The position numbers and the translations under genes are program-made. This document shows, in pieces, positions 21,501 to 33,457 of a stretch of 64,000 bases of DNA; position 1 is the stretch's first letter, and each line of letters begins with the position of its first letter. Under the pieces are notes generated by a model. It was given only the letters and a program-made list of their open reading frames with translations. It searched no databases and was not told where the DNA came from. The stretch comes from Apoderus coryli (Eukaryota > Arthropoda > Insecta > Coleoptera > Attelabidae), in contig OU452206.1 of the NCBI GenBank assembly GCA_911728435.2, positions 10,632,297-10,696,296 of the forward strand, read 5' to 3'.

Positions 21501-24500
21501 AATTAAACAGCGTGTTGCAAATTTTTTGAAAAAAAATAACACATCCATTGTTACACCCTGTAGTAATAAAAACATACATTTCTGTAAAAAGGCAAGAGCA
21601 TATCAAGTATCTCGAAGAAACAGCCAACAATAAAAAAAATCGTTCAAATGGTCTAAATAAAAATTAGCCTTACATATCTGGTTATTTTTTGGTGGTGCGT
21701 TAATTTCTCCACACCTTGTATTATTAAAAAGAGATAAATAATGATTATTATAATTTTTCCATTTACATGTGTATTAAAATATTTTGCATTTGTAATTATT
21801 ACCTACTACATGTTTTATAATCACGCCACTTTTTTAAACTTGTAAATTGTATATATTATTGTAAAAGTTGTTCTAAACTCCTTTTCTATCAATCGCAAAT
21901 ATGGATTTCAAAAGCAAGCTTCCAAAAAACGGATATTTCAACTGTTATCCTTGATATCACGTACTAATTTTTCGTTCCATTTTCGTTAAACTTTTGAATA
22001 GTTATGCAATATATCAAATAATTGCTCCCTAATATTAACCAAACCCAATGAGGTGTACTCAATTTGATTGTGTAAGTAAATGCGGTTTGCTAGTGTAGGA
22101 TCATATTGTGAAATATTGGTAAATAGATTATTGATGTTATTTAATTTTGTCTCTTAAGAGTGGTTCAAATTGGTGACCCCCCAACCTCTGATCACTGTTT
22201 TTTCACCTCCAAACAATACAGAAGGCAAGCAAACGCCAGCATTGCACATATCAACACAATATTTTTGCATGTGCATATTTAAAAAAATTTCAAACCTGTA
22301 TTAAATTATAAATAATTTTCGTTATTAATATAATTTTCCTAAAAAAAAATTTAAAAATGAAGATAACGTAACAAAATAATGACAAAGATCTGTCCAAAAT
22401 GCGAAAAATAGATTTTTAATTTAGCTATAGTTCCATTATTTGATCTGGGAGTTATATAAATTACAAAACCCCACCAGACATAAAATAATTGTTACCTACA
22501 TTTCGAAACATATACATACTTAGTAGTTAATTTGTATATATACTATAATTTGCTGTAAAATAATGACAAATGTCGCTCGTTTTCACAGATCATAAAATTA
22601 CATGTCTATATGTTGTATTTTGCTATGTTTATTCGAATAAATAAAAAATTCTAACCACATAAGTTTTATAGAAGCGATAAAAATATCGATATTTACATAC
22701 ATACATGTATTTTATTTTTCATGATACAAGGGATAGTTCTGATAGCTTAAACTGTGATAGATAGATGTCATGTTTCATGAATATTTGCTCAGTTTTTTTA
22801 AAATAAAGCAACTACTAAAGAAAATCCTTTTACTTATATTTGGAGTACAATCCCTCCTTAACCTTATTCAGTTTTAAAAAATTGTGTTGATATATTAGAA
22901 ATCTATATTACATTTAAAGAGTATGTATTTTTGGATATGCGATCCTAGATAAGTATTATTAAAATGTATTGAAATTTTTAAATAAAGCTAAATTACTACT
23001 GAATTATTTGCAAAATTTACTGTTAAATGAAGAAAAATGTTCAAAATCTGTTTTCCGGTTTATTTTGTTAAACATATCCAATGTAGTTTGCCAAACGACG
23101 CCGACGTTAAGAATGTAACCAAAAACAGAACGTAATAATAAAAAAATCGGTTGTGTTGCCCAAATCTTTACCGACAAGATATAATATAATCGAAAATATA
23201 TGACCTGCGTAACTAACGTAACAAACTAACTACTTTACTCAAAAATTAGAAGAAAAAATAATGCCAAAGCTGGGATTCGAACCCAGAACCTTCCGCATGC
23301 GAAGTGCACGCTCTATCAATGACTCCAAAAACCCCTTATCAAATAACTTTATTATATTCTAATAAGAGTTAAGCAAAGGTCTTTTTGACAATATTCATGT
23401 TATTGTTTAAAGTCCAAACAAGATCTTGATGTTCCTGATATTCTATTGTTGAATTATTTAACCCTCTCACGCCCAGAACCGAAATATTGTATTGTTATTT
23501 AGAACCTACAACTAATGCTTTGCAGTGCTTTTTAAATTTTATCGCTTTTTCTTAAAATGCAAGATTTTACAAAGGTCGATCCATTTTAAAATTGCTTTAG
23601 ACACAAATTAACCATTTAGTTAATTTATATCTACATAATGATAGTTTTCATGTTAGTTAATAGTTTCGTAAATTTAATGTTTAATTAATTTAACTGATTA
23701 GTTAAGTCAATACCAAACATAAATTATTTGAAAAGTTATCATATCTTTAACATAACTTATTAATGTATCAATATTATTTTAATCATTATTATTTTTTGTA
23801 GTTTTCCATTGGTACATCTACCATTTCCGGGCAATTCACCTCGTCAAGAATGGACGTCAACGATAAATATGAGCAATGCACCCCCACGACCGTACTGTTA
23901 CGTTCAACAAGTGATTCTAAGGGTGGGTGTGCTACCATGGAAAACGGATATGTTAACGTTAGGTGACGCTTTTCGAGCGCCTCTCTATGAAGCTTTTAGA
24001 TTGTTGGACGTTGTGAGAACCTATCAAGACAAAGTTAGGTAAGTCTTGACATGGGACACCTGCCGGTGGTTTGATATTGATGATGATATTGAGGCTCTTA
24101 CAACTCATGACAAACATTTTGGATTGTAAAAGGATTTACATTACTTAAATAAAGTAGAAATAATTTTGTGGCATATCAGACAAAATTACCGACTTTACTT
24201 ATCTCTATGCAGGTCAATATTTGCGTTTGGGTATGACTGACGGGTTCATAATGAAAGCGATACAAATTTGTCAATTTTATTAAGTAAAGTTAAGTATTAT
24301 GTTTGTGCTATTGAATTAACGAACATTAGAAAGTTATATTTAGGAAATGTTGTTATCGAAGCTGTGAATAATTATAAAGCTTTTATTTTCAATAGTTATC
24401 TCGACCCTTTATAGTTCTTCTAACTTATGACGTACAAAAACGTTGTATCATCAAAAATTGTTAGGTATTCATTTATGTTATAAAAAGATTATCACTTTAT

Positions 24501-27500
24501 GTATATTTCAATATGCAATGATATAATGCTATATTATGTTTAATTTTTGCATATTTTTATCATAATATATTTTTGATTCACATCATCAATAATTTCTGAT
24601 ATAACAATATTTTGTTAACGTAAACACCGTATTTATTTTTGTAGGTTTTATAAAAAATTGTTTGCAAATAAGCGGATATATTTAACTATTTCGAAACATT
24701 TGTTTAACTATTACACACATACATTATTTTAATGTTTTTTAACGCTAAATTACATCCAATAAAATACAAAAATCATAGGCGTACAAATAAATAAAAAACG
24801 TCAGTTAACAATACACACTTAATATACAAAAAATACTTAATAACGTTTCATAATTTATTTATTTCAGTGAAAAAACACTTGGCCACCTATGCTTACATAT
24901 CGAATCAGTCAAGAAGTCAGAGAGAAACGATGGAAAAGATCAAATTATGCCTCAATACAACTGTCTTATTTTGTCACCAGCTAACTTTTGGCATCAAGAC
25001 GTTCAAGAATTTACACAGGACAGTTCAATACTGAAAACAATTTTCAATTACCATGTAAATTTATATTAAAAATTAATCTTCTGCATATTATGTGTAATAT
25101 TATTGGATTTTAGAATTTTCAGAAAGGAAAAACCTCAACAGCTGAAATGCTTTTGGGTATGCATCCGTTCGATTCAGGTATTAAAAGATACCCGTTACGA
25201 AACAGACAACGAATTATTCAGTACGCGTTGACTTTGTTTCTAAAGGAAAATGACAAAATGTAAGTACTAGTTTAGGTCGAATTAACGTCTTATTTTTTAT
25301 TTATTTATTGTTACACCCAAGTACAAGACAATTCTTTGATTCTATAATATTATAAACAAATCAACTTAATCTACACTAAAACTATAATGAAAAACTTAAT
25401 ATTAAATTCTTAAATTACCCAACTGAATGAGCATGTAAACTATCTTTAAATTCCACTAAATTCTCAGTAAAAAAATTGGTTTGAACAGATATTTTATGTT
25501 TATTACACAGATTGCATGCATTGACAATGGGAGCCCTCGTCTCATAATTCGTATGAGCCTGGGGAACCCACATTTATTTAAATGTATGTGCCAGTGGTAC
25601 ATTGAGGTTCACTTCATGTAAGAGGTGAGGGCACTCCAGCATGGAGTTGATTAATTTAAATATTCAATAATTTGTTTGAATTGGGAATGTTTTAACTACT
25701 TCCCTAGTGGCACGTTTTTCAAGACGAAAATCTATCAACGATATTTGAGAAATGCCAAATATATTATAAATTTAGATATACAATAAACTATATTATAGTG
25801 TTTTTGTTCCAGATTTATGGATGGTTTGCGTGACAAACTCGGCTCACTTTACCGCTTACATCAAAATGATACAAAACCTGCTCATCCTCATCAAAATGAT
25901 ACAGTTTTAATAAGTTACCCTGGTGAAATCAATTATGTAGAATTAGTTCCCATCACTATATCTTTTATGCTTTTATTTCTTTATTATTATTTTTACGTAC
26001 GTAAAATTGAAGAAATAAAATCTAAAATAGGCATGGCATTTACAGCTACTACCGCAATTTTATGCAGTTTATCAATGACAGTTGGCATTTGCTTCTTTTT
26101 CGGGCTGACTTTAACATTACGCGAAGGAAAAGGCATATTTCCATATCTTGCCGTCCTAGTTGGTCTTGAAAATGTTTTAGTTCTCACTAAAAGTGTGTTA
26201 AGCACACCATTACATTTAGATACGAAAATTCGCTTAGCTCAAGGTTTAAGCAAAGAAGGATGGTCAATAACTAAGAATATTTTATTGGAAATAACGATAT
26301 TTACTTTCGGACTGTTTACTTTTGTACCAGCCATACAGGAATTTTGTATATTTGCTGTTGTGAGTCTTCTGACAGATTTTTTCGTTCAAATTTTCTTTTT
26401 TCTACCGGTTTTGGGAGTGGACATTACTCGGATGAGTAATTCAGCTGAGAAGACAACCCAGAATTTCAGGAATGGATTGTACCAACCGCAGACCTATTAC
26501 GATAAAAGCCTTCAAAGGAAAGGAATGATAAGGTAAGAATAGTTGAATTGTAATAAACCTATGACTTTTTAAATGTTCTGTTGGTAAAATTTATTTACTT
26601 TATTCCCCTGGATTCAGTCTGTTGTGTTATTAGCTGAATTCCTAGAAATATACTACAGTAACCCCCACAAGCCGGGGCAGTAAAGTCAAGTTTATCCAGA
26701 ACTGGTAATTTTAGAAAGTTGTTATTATCCTAGCAGTTTAAATGATCTTTATTTTGGTACAACGTAAAAAGTTGCTGACCTACTGCAGGCGAGCACATTA
26801 TGTCCTAAAAAGAATATTTGGTCTTAGAATAGTCAGAAAGCATACTCATTTTATTATTGGTGCTTAACATGTCAAATGTGCTCTCAGAACAGTATTCAAT
26901 ATTGTGTGAAATAATAAGTATTGCGTGATAAACAGATTCCCTAAACCAAAACTCTTTACTGAACTGAAAATGTGTACCCTCGAAGAATTATGTTTTTTGT
27001 TGTTGTAATATTCGTCTAATGTTCATATTTTCATACTTTATTGTTCTAGATCTAGATCACACCCCCGATTATCAGCTTTTTCAACAAATGTGGGCAACCA
27101 CGGTAATCAAGATAAGAAAATACCGAAAAGACTCAGACTAGTAAATATATGGACAAGAACGAGGTTTTTCCAAAGGTCTTTTATGATATTAATGGTCTTG
27201 TGGATATGTGTTATAGTTTATAATAGCGATATTATCAACACTTATCTTTTAAATGGGATAGATGAATCAAAAAGTACTGATGGAACTGATGTGCGCAATA
27301 ATTTTTCTAGTACTAGGTGAGTTTTTTCATTAAAATATGTTTAGTTTTGGAAAATCATGAGTTAATTCATTTATATTTTATTTATTGTTATTACTATTTA
27401 ATAGCATTTAATTAATTATGACCGTGGCTTAGAAAAACAAAGTAGCAATTAGTGATATCTACCGCTAAAATTGATTTGACGTCATTTTCCAATATGAAAA

Positions 27501-30500
27501 TCAAAATATAATAATAAAGTTAGCATTCTCCTATTAATTGAGACTAATCAGTGGTGTTCAGTGTCTGTAAGACGTCAGACAGCATAAGTTTTTTTCTCTC
27601 GAAAATAGCAACAGTATTTTAGACTACATTATGAAGTCAAAGGAAACACTATAAATGAAGTAGAAGTAAACTACGAGGGTGGTATGATAATTGGTGAGCC
27701 TCGAATTTTGCTCTATAATGTTGAAAAATAAACATTGGTTTATTATAAGATATAAGATTTCTTTGTCAATACAAACAACGCTTTTATTGGTAGGCTCACC
27801 ATTTATTACCCTACCCTAGTTTTAATTATTTCATGTCAACTAGATTTCTTTGGCAACGTATCATCAATATCCACATATTCTTTTTCAGTTTCAGTTATCT
27901 TCCTCTGGCATACCCAAACAATTATAGCAATAAAGTAGAAGTTAACTATGTAACGTATAAACCATTAGACAGCGAATATAAACAGACAAATTTAACATAC
28001 GATTTGGAGAAATTAAAGCATCCAGATTATGCGCCATGGTTGAAGTTATCTGCACGTCATTGGCATACGATATTAACGCAGTATAATATTTCATTGAGTG
28101 GTCAAACTGTTGCTATACTACCAAGTATCAAATTGTCACACGTGATCCGACCACAGGACGCTGCATTACTGAGGAATCCAGAAGAAAAGTAAGTTAATTT
28201 TAACACTATAATATTATGAATTTTTGGATATATTGTATTTCTAGAAGTTTTGGAATCATATAAGGGACTAGAAATATTAAGCTTTTTGTTCATCAAGTCT
28301 AATATACATGGTGTTATAATGCAGTGATACCATTTGCATATTGCGAATCGTGAAACTCCTCAAAATACGCATTTACAGCATGGGGAACTTCCGAGCCATT
28401 TGGAACAAATCTCAAATAAATGAATAAAATTGTTTTTGCCTTGTTTGGGTTTGGTTTACCTGATCTAATCCATTGTTTTGATTATGTTGATATACACGTT
28501 AGCCAGAGATAGTGTTATTGAGTAAAAAATAGACCTGTTGACGTTAAAATTTTTATTCCAAGGATTGTCTTTTCTTCGTTTTCCAACGCCTTAGGACTAA
28601 AATGATGCAGTCTTCTGCTGATCCACTCTGTAAAATTTAAGCATTAATTTTAATATATTTTCAGGTACGGTGAGAAATTTCAATGGCAAGCATTAGCCGT
28701 TGCATTAGATCCCATCGATTTTAGTGGTGGTAAGTCCGAATAATTTCAGAGTTATACAAATTTAATTGGCGGCATTTTAGCCGGCTTGTTTTAAAACTTT
28801 TTTTTAACGTGATGTCTTCTATCATTTATCTATATGGACAGTAATGAATGTTTAAATCTAGAATTTAAGCTCATATATTTTGAATTATTTTTTAGATGCA
28901 GAATTTTCCGGCATGCCAATTCCACAAGAAGGCCAACCATTTTATCCCACATCACCAATGGAAATACTTCTGACTACCATTCTTTGTCTCATCAGTGTAA
29001 TAGTTTTGGCATACACATTAGTGGTGTTATATCGTTGTATTTGTTCAAGAAATTACGCGGAATGGCGATCGTCTTGGTTTCCAGAAAAGAATGAGGAACC
29101 GGTTGATGAGCAGCTACTTCTAGAAGCCGTACCTGCTGTACTCGAGGGTAAACTAGTTTTCTTTGATTTCCTTCCTCCTACTAAAAGTTGCAGAATATAA
29201 CCTAAAAACAGAAATAACAAATCATGCCTTTTGTTCCTCTTAGGTCATCATCAAGACATTGAATGCATATCAACAGATGGAACTCACTTAGCCAGTACAT
29301 GTCTGGCTGGTGATCTAAAAGTATGGGACAATAGCACTGGAGAACTAATAACGCAAATCGATCGAAAGTCGTACTTCAAAACTGAAAATCAAATGGAAAA
29401 CACAACATTTGACGATGACAACATTTCAGATTACGAATCAGGATCACCACCATTGCGAAACCCACATTTTCCTCGTTTAGTTAATAAAATTAACACCTCA
29501 TTTTCATTTTTCAACAATCTTACCAATGAATCGGAAAGTACTGACACAAAACTAGAATTTAATAAATCCTTTCGACATTATTATTTTAATCATGATTATA
29601 GCACAACGCGAAATAGACGTTCTACAAATAAATGGAGAGATGATGCTGAATTAAGCGCGGAATCTACATTGTTAGATAATCAAATTAGTGTCGACGGCAA
29701 TGGACAATTAAATATTAGATCTGATAATTATAATCCAACTACTAATGTTGAAAAACATTCGTTGCAGTTTTTGAAACAAAAAAGTAATGTTAGAGATTAT
29801 AAACATGTGCCTAGTGATAATAATGACACGCGACTGTTAACATTTAAACGTTTAGATAGTAATGAAAGTGATTTAGGAGAAAGTGTTCGGAATTTAAATG
29901 ATAGTGGAGTTAAAAATGGAAACACTAAACTATCACAAATTTGGTGTATGGATTTTGTGGACAATTTAATCGTGATTGGCTGTGCAAATGGCAGAATTGA
30001 GTTTTGGGAAGGCACTACCGGAAAACTCAAGGTATATAGTAGATTATACATGTCACCTTTTTCAGTTTTTTACGATGCAGCAATCCATATCTCAAATATT
30101 TCTGATTTGTGAGACGGATACAACCATTTTATAATAATAATATAATAAACTTTATTGACCATTCATCGGTATAAAAAATATATACATTGGCAAGTCATAC
30201 TGTTGTGTGTATATCACAAGTAAAAAATAAAAATAACTAAACATACTTAAGTCAGTCACTAAACCCTAAGACGATTAAGACCATTTCCAGATCGGAGTCT
30301 GTGTGCGTATCTGTATGTATTCTTCCACGATAGCGTCTAAACTGTGATAGGGGTGCACACAATCCCCAAATTTTTAAATAGCAGTAGGGTCGAGTGATAC
30401 ATCATTTGAAAGTATTTTTTATCTACTTTACATCAATAGGTTACTTTTGATATTTAACTCCATAATTCTCGGGAGAATTGCGTTTAAAATTTCACCAGTT

Positions 30501-33457
30501 AGGTATTTGGTATATATAGCAGGGATTGATACCGAAACTTTGTATTGAATGTAAACGACGGTTCGCGCGGTATCGCTTTTAGTACCGTCAAATAACAGAA
30601 ACGGAACTGTACTCGAAGTGTAGTGAACCTTTGTGACAGGTACCTGAAATGTAACGAAACTTCAATAAACGAACCGACCGAGATATCGAAATGACAGTGA
30701 CGCTTATACCTAATAACCAAAATGAACCGAAACTTTCGATATCGGAACCATAGTAGGGCCGATACCTGAGTATCGAAGCGGTATCGATACTAAAGGCTCG
30801 AAACCGAAACAGGTACCAAAACTCTGAGTAACGAAACAGAACCGAAACCCTCGGTATAGATATTGAAATACTAGTGGAGTCTGTAAACATAAATAGTCCC
30901 AAAACCCTCGGTGCAGTAAATGAAACAAAAAGCAAAACGCATAATATTAAAATTGGTACCGAACCTATGTGCAACGAACTCATATAGAATCCGAAAGAGT
31001 TTCGGTATCGGTTCCGTAGCTGTAGGTATCGGTTCCGTAGCTATAGATAGACTTCGTTACTAGGATATTTGCGGTAACTAGCGTTTACCTGGGTCTTGGT
31101 TAATGAGTTTGTCATTGGAATAGGTTCCGGTAATGATTTCGTTTCTGTTAACCTTTTGCGGGAGATTTTGGGGTCTCCGTATTTCATTATTAACCGTTCC
31201 GTTACTACTTGCGGTAGTGTACCTTTCCGTACCATTCATTTCGTTTCTATTAATAATACTAATAAAGGTCTTTATTAAAGGGCGAGTTTCAGTACAGTGG
31301 CAGATGTCACTGTTCTGTTCAGCTCACCTGTTCTAAAAACCGAAACGTGGTGTCAATCCCTGATATATAGTATTACTAGATACTTTTAGAACTTAATTTG
31401 CATAAACATTGGTGTCGTCAGTGGTAGAGTGCGGGCTTTGCATGCGGAAGGTTGTAGGATCAAATCCCAGCTCTGGCAATATTTTTTTTATCTTCTAATT
31501 ATCTTATTATAAACGACTTTAACTAAGCAATTTTTCAATACAATGATATCCATTTTGAATAAAATTTATTACATATAAAATTACGATGATGGTTGAAAAT
31601 ATTTTAGGCGAATTTCTAAAGAAAATACATTTTACACTCATTTGTTCTCTTCAAATAAGTGGCTTGGTGTCTAGGTCCTATTGACGAAATCCCTGGAAAA
31701 TGAACTCACGTTATTTTTCGTTGAAGAGAAACTCAGACAGCAGACAATTTTCGTTACCAAATTACAAGTATAATAAGTATTAATATTTAATTCTTATAGC
31801 TGATTTTTGAAGATGGTAAAGAACATGGCGTAACCCACATCAAAATGATCGGTTCTAGAATTGTGGTGGCTTATCTCAGTGGGTCTATAGATCTACTACA
31901 GTTACAAACATACAATCAGGGTAGACCTGTTGATTGGAATTTCACATGTGCGTATAGGAGAACCCACCTACGTACTGGGTCAGTTGGATCAATATCTGAA
32001 CGAGAAATGCTACAGGTAATAATACAATAATAGATTGCTTTAACTTGAGTCAAATTAGTCTTCTTTATCCAATTTTTATATCTGATGAAAATATTGTGAA
32101 ATCATTAGTTAGGGTAGTTTGTTGCGAGGATGTATCTGATCATGGTTTGGGTTTTTATTTATTAGACTTTAAAAAACCTAAAGTAGCTCCTAAAATATTG
32201 GAATTTAAAGATTTTCACGACTTTAACTATTATGAAGTTTACATCGAAAGCCGTGGTAATCAATATTTTAAGGAAATATTATTATTGATAATAAAATATT
32301 GCTGTGTCAAATGTTTGTTTTAAAGTCAGTTAATAAATATGCTCCCGTGCGGAAAAGAAGAAAAGCCACTAAATTTACAGCACCTTGGCCTACGTTCCAT
32401 ATGCACTTAAAAGACAGGGTCTTACAAAGATTCAAACCTAGTGGCACAGAAGAGGACTGGCGTTCATTTAAGCATAGAACGAATGTCAGTCTTTATATGG
32501 GCAGGCGGGAGAAAAATTAATATATCTCAATAATTTATCTTTTTCAATTGAATCTTCTCAATGTACAATCACAAGATTTTATACAGATCAGCTTGTTAAA
32601 AGGAAAGAACAAAATCTTTATACCCACCGAGTACTGAGCACTGTCGCGTCACTTTACTCGATAGGTGTAATCTATTTATTTTTTTTTGTTACTCTGTTAA
32701 TTTAAAACGATTTCAATGAAGACTATCTTTGTAGGGGAGTGCAGAGGAGGATATCCGATGTTTCAAAGTAACTAGTATCAAAACTCACCAACAGCCTGTG
32801 ACATGTTTAGACTGTGAAGGTGGGCGTATTTTAACTGGAAGCCAAGACCACACTTTGAAAGTGTTTAGATTGGAGGATGGATATCATTTGTTCACTCTAC
32901 ATGGTCACTATGGGCCCATAACGTGCCTATTTATTGACAGAATAAATCCAGCTACTGCTGGCAGTGGTTCACAGGATGGTACTTTGTGTGTTTGGGATTT
33001 GCTGTCAGGTAATGATCTCTGGTTGTTTTACGTAAACAAAGAGAGTTACATACATAATATATTTGTTATAGGTGCTTGCATGTATAGCATCCAGGCTCAT
33101 GACGGTTACATAATGTCCGTTACATACTCAGCCAGCTACATCATATCCATGGGCATAGACGAAAGACTATGTGTTTGGGAACGGTTTCAAGGCCATCTAC
33201 TAACCACGATTCTAGTAGGTCAACCATTTTCATCACAAGTGTTAATGTTAGCACCACATCTGGCGGTGACTAGTCGTAGTGGTGGTTTAGTGATTTGGGA
33301 TGTGAGAAATGGGGAGTGCGTGCGGACTATATCGTTGGGCAGAGCGCCTTTTGTTTTCATCAATCAAATGACATTATTGCGCGATGCTGTATTGTGTGAT
33401 TACGGGAAACAACTTAGGATTGTGCGGTTTCCGTTGATAACGCATAAATTTGACTAA
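18533..33457 (+). CDS. SCAP: SREBP cleavage-activating protein (SCAP)
   Basis: SCAP escorts SREBP from the ER to the Golgi for cleavage. Coding exons: 18,533-18,696; 23,802-24,038; 24,868-25,054; 25,114-25,259; 25,813-26,532; 27,050-27,316; 27,889-28,188; 28,666 or 28,665-28,729; 28,896-29,147; 29,244-30,031; 31,800-32,015; 32,735-33,008; 33,072-33,457. With 28,665 they sum to 4,002 bases, 1,333 residues plus stop, every junction in phase (mammalian SCAP about 1,280). Near the N-terminus is membrane segment 1 (YVLIFAIFVILTC), then a lumenal loop with CLILSPANFW and GIKRYPLRNR. Exon 5 is the sterol-sensing domain (VGLENVLVLTKSV, LTDFFVQIFFFLPVLGVDI). KRLRLVNIWTRTRFFQR precedes segment 7. Exon 9 has segment 8. 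WD40 repeats follow (DIECISTDGTHLAS, CLAGDLKVWD, GSQDHTLKVF, SGSQDGTLCVWD). The MELADL signal of mammalian loop 6 is not seen after VDITRM. A 63-base intron at 33,009-33,071 has no stop in frame. Confidence 0.95.
19386..19940 (+). mobile_element. Decayed LINE reverse-transcriptase fragment
   Basis: The frame contains DLQSDLDIVATWTQEWCLPLN, like the LQxDLDxVxxWxxxWxLxLN block that follows the catalytic DD in jockey-like LINE reverse transcriptases. Downstream, in other frames, are ITMTEDLSWS-like and VNKAKKFYLRRL-like pieces. Stops and frameshifts show a dead 5'-truncated copy. Confidence 0.5.
20113..20157 (-). ncRNA. Hammerhead-ribozyme-like motif
   Basis: This mirror copy of the motif at 20,426-20,468 reads, on the minus strand, GCCA, CTGATGA, T, GGGACT...AGTCCC, GAAAC, ATGTA, TGGC. 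All elements of a hammerhead with a very short stem III are in order. Its sequence is the same as the other arm, so it adds no independent support. Confidence 0.5.
20426..20468 (+). ncRNA. Hammerhead-ribozyme-like motif
   Basis: GCCA (20,426-20,429) pairs with TGGC (20,465-20,468) as stem I. CTGATGA occupies 20,430-20,436. GGGACT and AGTCCC pair as stem II around a five-base loop. GAAAC is at 20,455-20,459. ACATGT is a palindrome that could make only two pairs in one molecule but six between two molecules. The predicted cut falls after GTA at 20,464, just before the stem I strand, which is the right place for NUH. The unexplained feature is a T between CTGATGA and stem II, seen in nearly all copies. 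Confidence 0.55.
20960..21450. repeat. Diverged tandem repeats, unit about 130-150 bp
   Basis: Three or four related units recur with the same landmarks in order: GGTTATATTCTAT-type sequence, CTATGAAAAATTATTC, a T-rich stretch, TTTTGACCCCTTTT, then ACGxACGCCT and a GTAAxxTTTTTT block. Copies lie near 20,985-21,090, 21,100-21,170, 21,230-21,330 and 21,335-21,440. They are strongly diverged. No coding is visible. Confidence 0.4.
23225..23335 (-). repeat. tRNA-derived SINE
   Basis: On the minus strand the sequence contains TAGAGCGTGCACTTCGCATG, then GGTTCTGGGTTCGAATCCCA (an RNA polymerase III B box), followed by GCTTTGGCATTATTTTTTC. It resembles the 3' two-thirds of a tRNA-Ala with anticodon loop TTCGCAT but lacks an acceptor stem, so it is not a tRNA gene. 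The copy at about 31,411-31,500 shares the tail GGCAATATTTTTTTTATCTTC. Confidence 0.7.
25275..25800 (-). mobile_element. 5'-truncated LINE 3' end
   Basis: On the minus strand the sequence keeps pieces of the C-terminal tail of a jockey-like LINE ORF2, such as HEVNLNVPLAHTF and QAHTNYETRAPIVNACNLCN, with stops between. The A- and T-rich end near 25,280-25,320 fits the 3' tail. It fills most of the intron between SCAP exons 4 and 5 and leaves both splice sites intact. Confidence 0.55.
30120..30485. repeat. Short LINE-type tail and unclassified intronic DNA
   Basis: TAATAATATAATAAACTTTATTGACC at 30,131 onwards (only partly quoted) resembles the 3' tail region of a LINE inserted in minus orientation. 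The following 300 bp contains no coding pieces I can name. It lies at the start of the SCAP intron 30,032-31,799. Confidence 0.25.
30520..31362. mobile_element. Non-autonomous hAT-like element with ACCGAAA arrays
   Basis: The termini are CAGGGATTGATACCG at the left and, inverted, GGTGTCAATCCCTG at the right. A perfect 8-bp duplication, ATATATAG, flanks it at 30,512-30,519 and 31,363-31,370. The left part is full of (G)GTACCGAAAC-like words and the right part of their reverse complement (GGTTTCGGTAC, CGTTTC). The several open frames inside arise from this repetition and show no transposase. It lies in an intron of SCAP. Confidence 0.85.
31411..31500 (+). repeat. tRNA-derived SINE, second copy
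   Basis: GTCGTCAGTGGTAGAGTGCG provides an A-box-like start. It is followed by a TTTGCAT anticodon-loop-like sequence and GGTTGTAGGATCAAATCCCA (B box). The tail GGCAATATTTTTTTTATCTTC matches the copy near 23,230 in opposite orientation. tRNA-Ala(TGC) is the likeliest parent. It has no closed acceptor stem, so it is not a tRNA gene. Confidence 0.65.
32045..32520 (+). mobile_element. LINE endonuclease-domain fragment
   Basis: Two overlapping frames together show the end of a jockey-like LINE endonuclease domain: VSDHGLGFYLLDFKKPKVAP and LEFKDFHDFNYYE, then NKYAPVRKRRKATKFTAPWP and EEDWRSFKHRTNVS. SDH is the conserved catalytic end of the APE-type endonuclease, and the NKxAPxRxxRxKxxxAPW block follows it in this LINE group. 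A frameshift near 32,300 breaks it. It sits in the SCAP intron 32,016-32,734. Confidence 0.7.

Larger units (their letters stand above)
18697..23801 (+). other. SCAP intron 1
   Basis: A 5.1-kb intron follows membrane segment 1 (donor TG|GTGAGT, acceptor TTTGTAG). It holds a LINE relic (19.39-19.94 kb), a palindromic element with two hammerhead-like motifs (20,061-20,521), a zone of diverged tandem repeats (20.96-21.45 kb) and a tRNA-derived SINE (about 23.23-23.33 kb). The rest is AT-rich without coding signals. Confidence 0.7.

Noticed and set aside
23225..23335. A tRNA gene
   Set aside because: The B box and anticodon-like loop are present, but there is no paired acceptor stem, and a second diverged copy with the same tail exists at 31,411, so it is a SINE.
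29797..30051. Minus-strand open frame within SCAP
   Set aside because: It is a shadow of SCAP exon 10, whose sense frame is strongly supported.
30499..31336. Several open frames of 60-131 residues on both strands
   Set aside because: They arise from the repeated ACCGAAA/TTTCGGT words of the hAT-like element and have low-complexity composition (Ser, Phe, Arg, Tyr).
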